Shown: positions 1-5,064 of the stretch, piece after piece | Layout of the letters: every line of letters starts with the position of its first letter | Position numbering within the stretch: the first letter of the stretch is position 1 | DNA from: Flavobacteriales bacterium UBA1112 | Lineage (GTDB): Bacteria; Bacteroidota; Bacteroidia; Flavobacteriales_D; Sanyastnellaceae | DNA length: 5,064 bases | Direction of reading: 5' to 3' | Assembly (NCBI GenBank): GCA_002313415.1 | Contig: DCBH01000088.1 | Span: forward strand, 1-5,064 | Notes under the pieces: model-generated | Database searches by the model: none | Told to the model about the DNA's origin: nothing | The model's input: the letters and a program-made list of their open reading frames with translations, nothing else | Made by a program: the position numbers and the translations under genes

Positions 1-276
1 GCAGGATCCGTCGTCGTTGTTGGCTTCAGCATTGTAGTTGTCCGCTGCAGGGTTGGTACAGCCGCTGATGATGCACGAGCCGTCGTCACTGTTCGCCTCA
101 GGATCGTAGTTGTCTGCCACAGGATTGGTGCAACCACTGATGATGCACGAGCCGTCGTCGTTGTTGGCCTCAGGATTGTAGTTGTCAGCTGCTGGGTTGG
201 TGCAACCACTGATGATGCAAGAACCGTCATCGAAGAGGGCCGTAGGATCGTAGTTGTCTGCTGCAGGGTTGGTGCA
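1..276 (-). repeat. Tandem 72-base / 24-residue Cys-paired repeats (3 full units plus a fourth cut by the edge)
   Basis: Units begin at Cys499 (276), Cys523 (204), Cys547 (132) and Cys571 (60), an exact spacing of 24 codons. Each starts C-T-N-P-(A/V)-A-D-N-Y-(D/N), passes through a variable P/A-(E/T)-A-(N/L) stretch, and ends D-D-G-S-C-I-I-S-G. The two cysteines of a unit are 19 residues apart. The fourth unit is visible only to its second Cys at base 1. The units are very similar in DNA as well as protein, differing mostly at third positions; unit 1 is the most divergent (A-L-F in place of A-N-N). An isolated relative sits at residues 203-222 (bases 1105-1164). The family is widespread in exported Bacteroidota proteins; a stalk or spacer role is inference. 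Confidence 0.92.
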
Positions 277-1770
277 ACCAGAGCAGGTGCTGTTGTCACC
301 TCCGCACACACCACACGCGTCCAAGGATTGGCAAGAACCGTCTTCCTCGGTGGCTTCAATGTTGAAGTTGCAGGCAGCATTGTCTGTGCAACCGAGCACC
401 TCCAATTCATCGCAAACACCGTCGCCATCCGCATCGTTGACGCAACCATCGCAATCGTAAAATTCTGCAGGGAAAATGCAGTCTGCATCGCCTTCAGCAG
501 TTTCATCATAGTTGCATGCCAAAGGATCGTTGCAGCCTGCACCAGCGACGGGGAAAGTCAGTGTCATACCCGATGCGTAAAAGGAATCTTGGTTGGCATC
601 ACGGAACTGCAAGTTGATGGTTGCATCTGTCGTTCCTGAGGTGGTGACTTGTCCCAAAAGAACTCGTCCATTGATGGGATTTCCTTGGCCATTTGCTCCG
701 GGAACGATGAAAATGGACCCTCCAATGAAAGTGTTCACCACAAAATCTCCACCACCATTCCAGTCTCCGAATGAAGTCAATGCTGGGTCAAATGCAGAGT
801 TCAAACCATCAGCATCACCAGGTTGAGCGCCTATGGTCCACCACGTGTCGAATTCCAATGTTGGAAAGCTCGCAAAGAACAGAGGGTTGATTTGGCCTGC
901 AAAGTCACTGCCCAAGGCGTCCTGATAAAAGGGAGCGTCGCCGTCCAACACCCAGGGTTCAGTGTCTGTTCCGTACATCGCAGTCACCTCTACGTCGTTC
1001 GAAGAGAAATTTGCGTAGATGCGGTAGGTGCTTTCCCCAGTCCCAAGCGGATCTGCCGACACCAAATCATAAGACAAGCCCGTACTTAGCCCCCCGCCGA
1101 AGGTGCAAGAACCGTCGTCTTCGTTGGCCAGAGCGTCATAATTGTCTGCATTGGGATTGGTGCATCCCGGGATAGGAACCTCGGGGAATACGATGGAAAC
1201 GCCTTCCGAATTGTATGTGTTTGTTGCTTCGTCGTCCCACTGAAAGTTCAGCGTCAAATTGACTACACCGTCAGTGGTGAATTGACCAACCAAAACGCGA
1301 CCGTCGGCACCCGCTTCTGCATCTGCACTTTGGTTCGGAAGTAGAAACCAAGAACCTCCGATAAAGGTGTCAATGGTAAATCCCCCCCCGTTTTCAAAGT
1401 CCGCAAAGTACGCGTCCATTCCGACCTGCTGAACGTCACTCGTTCCATTTGAATCCTCTGATCCAATTGTAAACCAACTGTCGTATTGCAACGAAGGAAA
1501 CACCCCGTAAAAAGCAGGGTTGATGGTTTGTGCCAGCACGGCACCTACTGCATCTTGGTAAAAAGAAGTGGAAACACCCACCACCATAGGTGCAGTATCG
1601 AGAGCGTAAACCGCGACGAGTTCGTCTGTGGGATTGTCAAATGTGGCGTACACCCTGTAGGTGGTGCCATTGGGCGTCTCAGCGACGGTTTCGTACTCCA
1701 TGCCAACAAAATCGGCCAGAGCCATGCTCGAGACCAAAGCCATAAGAGCAGCAGTAAACAAATGCTTCAT
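1..1770 (-). CDS. Large secreted Cys-rich repeat protein, N-terminal 590 residues (3' end beyond window)
   Basis: Open frame of 590 codons from ATG at 1770 to the left edge, with no stop codon reached. It is the only plausible start: upstream in frame there is a TGA at 1801-1803 and no ATG, GTG or TTG in between. Residues 1-19 form a signal peptide. Residues ~20-200 and ~229-410 are two copies of one domain, sharing T-Y-R-(V/I)-Y-A, F-Y-Q-D-A, F-P-(S/T)-L-(Q/E)-(Y/F)-D, N/D-T-F-I-G-G-S and G-R-V-L-(V/L)-G-Q. Each copy is followed by a Cys-paired C-(T/N)-(N/D)-P module (203-222, 413-431). Then come a D-A-D-G-D-G linker (~439-453), another module (461-480), a C-G-V-C-G-G-D-N-S-T-C element (484-496), and tandem 24-residue repeats from 499 to the edge. 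Such repeats are common in exported Bacteroidota proteins; the duplicated domain is not one I recognise. A cell-surface or secreted structural/adhesive role, possibly via type IX secretion, is inference, because the C-terminal sorting domain would lie off the window. No enzyme motif is visible. Confidence 0.9.
   Translation of the reverse strand, partial: MKHLFTAALMALVSSMALADFVGMEYETVAETPNGTTYRVYATFDNPTDELVAVYALDTAPMVVGVSTSFYQDAVGAVLAQTINPAFYGVFPSLQYDSWFTIGSEDSNGTSDVQQVGMDAYFADFENGGGFTIDTFIGGSWFLLPNQSADAEAGADGRVLVGQFTTDGVVNLTLNFQWDDEATNTYNSEGVSIVFPEVPIPGCTNPNADNYDALANEDDGSCTFGGGLSTGLSYDLVSADPLGTGESTYRIYANFSSNDVEVTAMYGTDTEPWVLDGDAPFYQDALGSDFAGQINPLFFASFPTLEFDTWWTIGAQPGDADGLNSAFDPALTSFGDWNGGGDFVVNTFIGGSIFIVPGANGQGNPINGRVLLGQVTTSGTTDATINLQFRDANQDSFYASGMTLTFPVAGAGCNDPLACNYDETAEGDADCIFPAEFYDCDGCVNDADGDGVCDELEVLGCTDNAACNFNIEATEEDGSCQSLDACGVCGGDNSTCSGCTNPAADNYDPTALFDDGSCIISGCTNPAADNYNPEANNDDGSCIISGCTNPVADNYDPEANSDDGSCIISGCTNPAADNYNAEANNDDGSC
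283..534 (-). other. Cys/Asp-rich linker: two degenerate Cys modules, DxDGDG segment and CGVCGG element
   Basis: Residues 413-496. The order is: a C-N-D-P ... D-A-D-C module (413-431, one residue shorter than the others); D-C-D-G-C-V-N-D-A-D-G-D-G-V-C-D (439-454), resembling the Asp-rich calcium-binding loops of thrombospondin type 3 repeats; a C-T-D-N ... D-G-S-C module (461-480); and D-A-C-G-V-C-G-G-D-N-S-T-C (484-496). The last element resembles the CGVCGGD(N/G)STC segment of animal ADAMTS proteins and also recurs in exported Bacteroidota proteins. Calcium binding and disulfide pairing are inferred from the motifs. The segment joins the duplicated domains to the tandem repeat array. Confidence 0.75.
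541..1086 (-). repeat. Second copy of the duplicated ~180-residue domain (copy B)
   Basis: Residues ~229-410. It matches copy A through T-Y-R-I-Y-A-N-F (248-255), F-Y-Q-D-A-L-G (280-286), I-N-P-L-F-F (294-299), F-P-T-L-E-F-D-T-W-W-T-I-G (302-314), N-T-F-I-G-G-S-I-F (346-354), G-R-V-L-L-G-Q-V-T-T (368-377), and T-I-N-L-Q-F ... L-T-F-P (385-407). The copies are clearly homologous but well diverged in protein and DNA, so the duplication is old rather than a fresh tandem copy. The matching glycine stretch here is coded GGT GGT GGA instead of a G homopolymer. I cannot assign the domain to a named family from sequence alone. Confidence 0.8.
1171..1713 (-). repeat. First copy of a duplicated ~180-residue extracellular domain (copy A)
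   Basis: Residues ~20-200 of the secreted protein. Landmarks in order: T-T-Y-R-V-Y-A-T-F (36-44), F-Y-Q-D-A-V-G (70-76), I-N-P-A-F-Y (83-88), F-P-S-L-Q-Y-D-S-W-F-T-I-G (91-103), D-T-F-I-G-G-S-W-F (134-142), G-R-V-L-V-G-Q-F-T-T (157-166), then L-T-L-N-F-Q-W and S-I-V-F-P near the end. All recur in the same order in copy B. The alternation of short hydrophobic strands with Gly/Asp/Asn turns suggests a beta-sandwich, which is inference. Copy A contains a run of eight G bases (C on the plus strand at 1382-1389) coding for three glycines. Confidence 0.8.
1714..1770 (-). other. Sec signal peptide of the repeat protein
   Basis: Residues 1-19 read MKHLFTAALMALVSSMALA, followed by D-F-V-G. There is a short basic start (Lys2, His3), a hydrophobic core, and an A-L-A end that fits signal peptidase I cleavage before Asp20. 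No Cys lies near the cleavage point, so this is not a lipoprotein signal. The Cys-rich downstream sequence agrees with an extracytoplasmic, disulfide-forming location. Confidence 0.85.
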
Positions 1771-1936
1771 CGAAAACAGATTATGGGGCCATGGCCCGAT
1801 TCAAAAATGGTTTTATCGGGTCGTAACGTCTTTTCGTCGCGACACAATTGGCTTAAATCTACAAAAATGCCAGCAACATTGAACAACACCATGCACTTTC
1901 AGCCGTTAAAGAGATGAAAGACCAGGTTGCCTTCAA
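1771..1936 (-). promoter_or_regulatory. pgi / repeat-protein intergenic region, likely leader and promoter of the repeat gene
   Basis: 166 bases without a supported gene, between the pgi stop (TGA, 1937-1939) and the repeat-protein ATG (1770). Read on the minus strand, CATTTTTG occurs twice, at 1862-1869 and 1802-1809. Each differs by one base from the Bacteroidota -7 consensus TAnnTTTG, but neither has a TTG at the usual spacing upstream, so promoter assignment is weak. Just before the ATG the sequence is CATAATCTGTTTTCG, with no Shine-Dalgarno, as is normal in this phylum. There is no hairpin followed by a T-run, so no clear intrinsic terminator for pgi. A weak inverted repeat (CTTTCA/TGAAAG, 1896-1901 and 1915-1920) lies soon after the pgi stop. 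Confidence 0.35.
1786..1820 (-). other. 12-base perfect palindrome overlapping a second inverted repeat in the leader
   Basis: GGGCCATGGCCC at 1786-1797 is a perfect palindrome ending 16 bases upstream of the repeat-protein start. A second inverted repeat pairs CCCGAT (plus strand, 1795-1800) with ATCGGG (1815-1820). Its stem can be extended by AAAA (1804-1807) with TTTT (1811-1814) around a three-base loop, leaving TCA bulged. Bases 1795-1797 belong to both structures, so in RNA the two would be mutually exclusive. It could be a protein-binding palindrome, a leader structure, or chance; nothing in the window decides which. Confidence 0.4.
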
Positions 1937-3523
1937 TCACGACAACATCCTCTTCAACAATGCTGAAGTAGACGCATCATGATCTACATGACCATCACTA
2001 CGTCCCTGCAATTCGGGCAACAAGGCGTTGGCCATGGCTTTTCCCAACTCCACACCCCACTGGTCGAAGCTCGCAATTCCCCAAAGTACACCTTGCACGA
2101 ATATTCGGTGCTCATGCAATGCCACGAGTACACCGAGGGACCTGGGGGCCAAATCATCAAATAAGAAAAATGTCGAAGGCCGGTTGCCCGGGAAAAACCG
2201 ATGACGTTCATGTTCGGGAACATCACGCCCTTGCATGAGTGCCTCAGCCTGAGCCAATGCATTGGCGAGAAGCATGCGATGCATCTCTCTGTGCTCACTT
2301 GTTGGCGTTTTGAATGCCACAAAGTCGACGGGATGGATTTCTGTTCCTTGGTGAAGCAATTGGAAAAAGGCATGTTGGCTGTTTGTGCCAGGTTGGCCCC
2401 AGACCAGGGCACCCGTATTCCAAGATACGGGCACACCGTCCCGCCCAATGCTTTTTCCGTTACTCTCCATGTCAGCCTGCTGCAAATACGCAGGCAGACG
2501 GCTCAAATCCTCTGCATAGGGCAAAACGGCATGTGAACGAAAGCCCAGCGCATTTTGATTCCAGTGACCTAGAAGGGCCAGTAGAACTGGCACATTTACA
2601 TTCAATGGTGTGTCTTTGACATGGAGGTCAACAGCTCGTCCACCTGCAAGGAATTGTAAAAAGTTAGAGGAGCCAACCGCCAGCGCAACGCTCAATCCAA
2701 CCGGACCCCACATGGAATAACGTCCTCCGACCCAATTCTCGAAACCAAAGGTGTGGCCATCAGGAATGCCAAAATCACGGGTCCCTTCAATGTTGGTTGA
2801 TACAGCCACGAGCTGTTTGGAGACCACTCCGCCACCGAACTCGAGCCAGGCCTTCGCAACGCGGGCATTGACCATCGTTTCCTGAGTGGTAAAAGTTTTG
2901 CTGACCACGACAATCATGGTGGTCTGTGGATTGAGATTTTGAAGGACCGAAGCAACGTGTGCTCCATCAACATTGCTCACAAAATGACAACGAGGGCCAC
3001 AGGCGAATCGCCGAAGGGCTTTGACCGCCATGGCTGGACCCAAGTCAGAGCCACCTATGCCAATGTTGATCACATCTGTAATCTCTTCTCGCGAATGCAT
3101 CTGATGCACGCGGTCCACAAAAGCCAACATGCGTTGTCGAACCGAGAGCACCTCTCTCATGACATCTTTCCCCTCGGATTTGTAACCATCCTCAAGCTCT
3201 CCCCTCAAAGCCATGTGTAGAACCGACCGATTTTCTGTGACATTCAATTTGACACCACCGAACAAATCCGAAATGGCTCCTGCGACATCGGCTTCCTCTG
3301 CCAGAGAAACCAAACACTCAAGCACTTCGGAATCCCACCGCTGCTTGGAAGCATCAACGTACAATCCTTCCATCTCCCAAGAAAGAGAGGAAACACGCGA
3401 GGCGTCATGTTCAAACGCCCGACGCACATCCATGTCCTTTTTTTTCAGCGCAAGGGATTCTAGCTTTTTTTGAGCTTTTGAATCAGACAACCTGAAGGGC
3501 CGCCAGGGCTGTCCCTCATTCAT
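1937..3523 (-). CDS. pgi: Glucose-6-phosphate isomerase
   Basis: Cytoplasmic enzyme interconverting glucose 6-phosphate and fructose 6-phosphate in glycolysis and gluconeogenesis. The 528-residue product is complete and of ordinary length. Visible landmarks: I-G-I-G-G-S-D-L-G-P (154-163) and S-K-T-F-T-T (208-213), which bind the sugar phosphate; PGI signature 1, E-N-W-V-G-G-R-Y-S-M-W-G-P-V-G (262-276); the catalytic Glu in Q-A-D-M-E-S-N-G-K (Glu353); the ring-opening His in T-N-S-Q-H-A-F-F-Q (His384); and signature 2, S-F-D-Q-W-G-V-E-L-G-K, with catalytic Lys495. These correspond to the well-studied Glu/His/Lys triad of the family. The ATG at 3523 is the first start after an in-frame TGA at 3560-3562, and it overlaps the fba stop as ATGA, which argues for translational coupling with the aldolase. 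No Shine-Dalgarno is present. Two A-runs (A8 at 3438-3445, A7 at 3465-3471 on the coding strand) lie in the lysine-rich N-terminus. Confidence 0.98.
   Translation of the reverse strand: MNEGQPWRPFRLSDSKAQKKLESLALKKKDMDVRRAFEHDASRVSSLSWEMEGLYVDASKQRWDSEVLECLVSLAEEADVAGAISDLFGGVKLNVTENRSVLHMALRGELEDGYKSEGKDVMREVLSVRQRMLAFVDRVHQMHSREEITDVINIGIGGSDLGPAMAVKALRRFACGPRCHFVSNVDGAHVASVLQNLNPQTTMIVVVSKTFTTQETMVNARVAKAWLEFGGGVVSKQLVAVSTNIEGTRDFGIPDGHTFGFENWVGGRYSMWGPVGLSVALAVGSSNFLQFLAGGRAVDLHVKDTPLNVNVPVLLALLGHWNQNALGFRSHAVLPYAEDLSRLPAYLQQADMESNGKSIGRDGVPVSWNTGALVWGQPGTNSQHAFFQLLHQGTEIHPVDFVAFKTPTSEHREMHRMLLANALAQAEALMQGRDVPEHERHRFFPGNRPSTFFLFDDLAPRSLGVLVALHEHRIFVQGVLWGIASFDQWGVELGKAMANALLPELQGRSDGHVDHDASTSALLKRMLS
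3520..3523 (-). promoter_or_regulatory. fba-pgi ATGA stop/start overlap (translational coupling)
   Basis: On the minus strand the pgi start ATG (3523-3521) overlaps the fba stop TGA (3522-3520) in the tetranucleotide ATGA. The bases before it (AGTCAACTCAAATCAAC) hold no Shine-Dalgarno, so pgi translation probably depends on ribosomes terminating on fba. Coupling is the usual reading of such overlaps; it is inferred, not shown. Confidence 0.8.
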
Positions 3524-4596
3524 GTTGATTTGAGTTGACTGCCTGTGGCATTCAAGTCGTCAAACGCCCGAAGAAGTCTTAAGACAAAAGCTTCCTCTCC
3601 TTTTCTTAACCAAACGCGTGGGTCGTAGTGCTTCTTGTTGGGTACATCTTCTCCTTCTGGATTGCCAATTTGCGTGGCGAGGTAATCTGACTTGGCTTGC
3701 ACGTAATCCCTAACCCCGGACAAGAAAGCCCATTGCATGTCCGTGTCAATGTTCATTTTCACAGTGCCGTAGCTTATGGCCTCGCGGATTTCCGCCAAAC
3801 TTGAACCACTCCCCCCGTGAAACACAAATTCCACTGGCTGCGCGACCGTTTTCAATTTTTGTTGGATGAACTTTTGACAGTCATTCAAAATGCTGGGCCG
3901 CAACTCGACATTGCCAGGCCGATATACCCCATGAACATTTCCGAAGGCTGCAGCGATGGTGAAGTTCGGTGAGATTTTGTGCAGCATTTCATAGGCCTCA
4001 GCAACCTCTTCCGGTTGAGTATACAAGCGGCTGCTGTCGATGTCAGTGTTGTCTACTCCGTCCTCCTCGCCACCAGTGACCCCAAGCTCAATTTCGAGAT
4101 GCATGTCAATCGCAGACATGCGTTCAAGGTAAGTCGCACAAGTTTCGAGATTGACTGACAGACTCTCTTCGCTCAAGTCAATCATGTGTGAGCTGAACAA
4201 AGGTTTTCCTGTGGCCGCGAACTGCCTTTCACCCGCTGCGAGCATTCCATCTACCCAAGGCAACAACTTTCTCGCGCAATGGTCTGTGTGGAGAATCACT
4301 GATACACCATAAGCCTTCGCCAATGTATTGATGTGATGTGCGCCTGAAACGGCGCCTAGGACGGCGGATTCCTGCGCCTCCAACGAAAGAGATTTTCCCG
4401 CATTAAACCTGGCACCTCCATTGGAGAACTGGATGATCACAGGAGCCCTGGCGATTTTGGCCGCCTCCATTACAGAATTGATGCTGTTGCTCCCGATGAC
4501 ATTTACTGCTGGAAGGGCATATTGATGTTTTTTGGCGTGCGCCCAAACATCTGAAACCTGAGAACCTGTTAAAACGCCGGCAGGAAACTGACTCAT
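3520..4596 (-). CDS. fbaA: Class II fructose-bisphosphate aldolase (class IIA, FbaA-like)
   Basis: Cytoplasmic zinc enzyme that reversibly splits fructose 1,6-bisphosphate into dihydroxyacetone phosphate and glyceraldehyde 3-phosphate. The product has 358 residues, one fewer than E. coli FbaA, and the motifs keep register with it at an offset of four. H-T-D-H-C-A-R-K-L-L-P-W (103-114) carries catalytic Asp105 and zinc ligand His106. L-E-I-E-L-G-V-T-G-G-E-E-D-G-V-D-N (167-183) carries Glu170 and the mobile-loop Glu178. N-V-H-G-V-Y (220-225) carries zinc ligand His222. F-H-G-G-S-G-S (259-265) carries zinc ligand His260 and the phosphate-binding loop. N-I-D-T-D (282-286) is the typical substrate-binding strand. 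The acidic G-G-E-E-D-G loop marks class IIA rather than the tagatose/IIB types. The ATG at 4596 is fixed by an in-frame TAA at 4606-4608. It overlaps pgi downstream, so the two form an operon; the lipoprotein gene 44 bases upstream may be part of it. Confidence 0.98.
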   Translation of the reverse strand: MSQFPAGVLTGSQVSDVWAHAKKHQYALPAVNVIGSNSINSVMEAAKIARAPVIIQFSNGGARFNAGKSLSLEAQESAVLGAVSGAHHINTLAKAYGVSVILHTDHCARKLLPWVDGMLAAGERQFAATGKPLFSSHMIDLSEESLSVNLETCATYLERMSAIDMHLEIELGVTGGEEDGVDNTDIDSSRLYTQPEEVAEAYEMLHKISPNFTIAAAFGNVHGVYRPGNVELRPSILNDCQKFIQQKLKTVAQPVEFVFHGGSGSSLAEIREAISYGTVKMNIDTDMQWAFLSGVRDYVQAKSDYLATQIGNPEGEDVPNKKHYDPRVWLRKGEEAFVLRLLRAFDDLNATGSQLKST

Positions 4597-4640
4597 GTTC
4601 GTGATTTAAAGTGAAAATTACTCGCTACAACAACTTAGTC
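4597..4640 (-). promoter_or_regulatory. Short lipoprotein-fba spacer, possible weak internal promoter
   Basis: 44 bases between the lipoprotein TAG stop (4641-4643) and the fba ATG. Read on the minus strand it contains TAATTTTC (4620-4613), one base off the Bacteroidota -7 consensus TAnnTTTG, but no TTG at the proper distance upstream. There is no Shine-Dalgarno before the fba ATG and no terminator-like hairpin. The gap is short enough for cotranscription; a separate fba promoter here is possible but poorly supported. Confidence 0.25.
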
Positions 4641-5064
4641 CTAATTCATTGGGGGAAGTAGTGCAAGGCTCTGTTGAGCCATGATCGCCTCCTGCGATTC
4701 TGGATGCAATGCTATCGTTCGTTCATATGAGCGAATGGCAAGTTCCCGATCATTCAAATGCTCATCGTAAATGAATGCTACCAAAAACGCACAAAGTGGT
4801 CGTTTGTCAAAAGAGGGGAAGCCGTCATGGACATCTTGCAATTGAAGAATCGCTTCGTCAAATTTTCCTGCAGAGACCAACAAATCAGCTCGCCGAAACA
4901 ATCCTTCAGGTACAAAAGCATGCCCCCCCTCCCGACGCGCGAAATCCGCGTATTTGATCATGAGCGACTGGCGAATGTCCACCCTCATTGAGTCTCCATC
5001 AAACGCAGCCTGCTCCAACCTTTGAATTTCACGAAGTAACGGAGACTCATCGTGGGTGCATGAT
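4641..5064 (-). CDS. TPR-like lipoprotein, C-terminal part (5' end beyond window)
   Basis: The frame is open from the right edge to TAG at 4641-4643. A TTG at 5018 is an in-frame leucine codon, not the likely start: the frame continues upstream without a stop and reads S-C-T-H-D-E-S-P-L-L-R-E-I at the edge. The Ser-Cys (Cys codon 5058-5060) followed by polar residues looks like the end of a lipobox, with the hydrophobic part of the signal peptide cut off. This would give a mature protein of about 139 residues anchored by Cys1. Counting from that Cys, residues ~50-82 and ~88-121 form two TPR-like helical pairs: F-V-P-E-G-L-F-R-R-A-D ... G-K-F-D-E-A-I, then F-L-V-A-F-I-Y-D-E ... D-R-E-L-A-I-R-S-Y-E-R-T-I-A-L-H-P. 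Small lipoproteins of this layout are common in Bacteroidota; the function is unknown, perhaps protein-protein contact in the periplasm. Same strand as fba and 44 bases from it. Confidence 0.8.
   Translation of the reverse strand, partial: SCTHDESPLLREIQRLEQAAFDGDSMRVDIRQSLMIKYADFARREGGHAFVPEGLFRRADLLVSAGKFDEAILQLQDVHDGFPSFDKRPLCAFLVAFIYDEHLNDRELAIRSYERTIALHPESQEAIMAQQSLALLPPMN

Noticed and set aside
1..276. CRISPR-like array because of regular spacing
   Set aside because: Units are 72 bases end to end with no distinct spacers, and variation is mostly at third codon positions, as expected for a protein repeat.
254..1089. Chain of plus-strand open frames opposite the repeat protein
   Set aside because: They are complements of the Cys-rich minus-strand frame, whose long repeat periodicity and domain duplication are visible only on the minus strand.
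1486..1917. 143-codon plus-strand open frame across the repeat-protein start and intergenic region
   Set aside because: It runs antisense to the signal peptide and copy A, has no family-like composition, and spans the leader. The minus-strand frame explains the sequence much better.
1896..1920. Intrinsic terminator for pgi (CTTTCA/TGAAAG inverted repeat)
   Set aside because: The stem is only six mostly A/T pairs with a 13-base loop, and no T-run follows on the transcript strand.
1984..2448. 154-codon open frame on the minus strand inside pgi
   Set aside because: It overlaps the C-terminal third of pgi in another frame, and the pgi frame there carries the catalytic Glu, His and Lys motifs. 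The alternate product shows no recognisable motif and is a shadow of the real gene.
4613..4620. Confident -7 promoter element (TAATTTTC) for fba
   Set aside because: One mismatch to TAnnTTTG and no -33 TTG at a suitable distance. Such near-matches are frequent by chance in A/T-rich gaps, so it is kept only as a weak possibility.
5016..5018. TTG as the start codon of the TPR-like gene
   Set aside because: The frame is open further upstream and includes a lipobox-like Ser-Cys at the edge. TTG here reads as Leu in a helical stretch (R-L-E-Q-A-A).

Overview
The window looks like a chromosomal fragment of a Bacteroidota bacterium, most likely a marine Flavobacteriales lineage. Three things point there: a secreted protein built from the Cys-rich C-T-N-P ... 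D-D-G-S-C repeats common in that phylum; a short lipoprotein with a bare S-C lipobox end and TPR-like helices of a type common there; and start codons without Shine-Dalgarno sequences. Base composition appears close to balanced by eye. The taxonomic call is inference; there is no rRNA or other marker here.

All four supported genes lie on the minus strand, so transcription runs from the right edge to the left. (1) 4641-5064: the C-terminal part of a TPR-like lipoprotein whose signal peptide is cut by the right edge. (2) 3520-4596: class II (IIA, FbaA-like) fructose-bisphosphate aldolase, complete. (3) 1937-3523: glucose-6-phosphate isomerase, complete, overlapping fba by the 4-base ATGA junction. 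(4) 1-1770: the first 590 residues of a large secreted protein that runs off the left edge. It has a signal peptide, two tandem copies of a ~180-residue domain, a Cys/Asp-rich linker, and a tandem array of 24-residue Cys-paired repeats. This gene is open to the left edge and has no stop codon inside the window.

Fba and Pgi are two steps of glycolysis/gluconeogenesis, and the overlap suggests translational coupling. The lipoprotein lies 44 bases upstream and may share the transcript. A 166-base gap separates pgi from the secreted-protein gene. It holds a 12-base palindrome overlapped by a second inverted repeat, which may be a leader or regulatory structure.

The most interesting part is the left third. 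The duplicated N-terminal domain is not one I can assign to a named family. The exact 72-base periodicity of the Cys repeats, and a G8 run inside the coding sequence, make this a plausible variable surface or adhesin-like protein, possibly exported by the type IX system. The part that would prove this lies outside the window. The two metabolic enzymes are ordinary, with all recognisable catalytic residues present.
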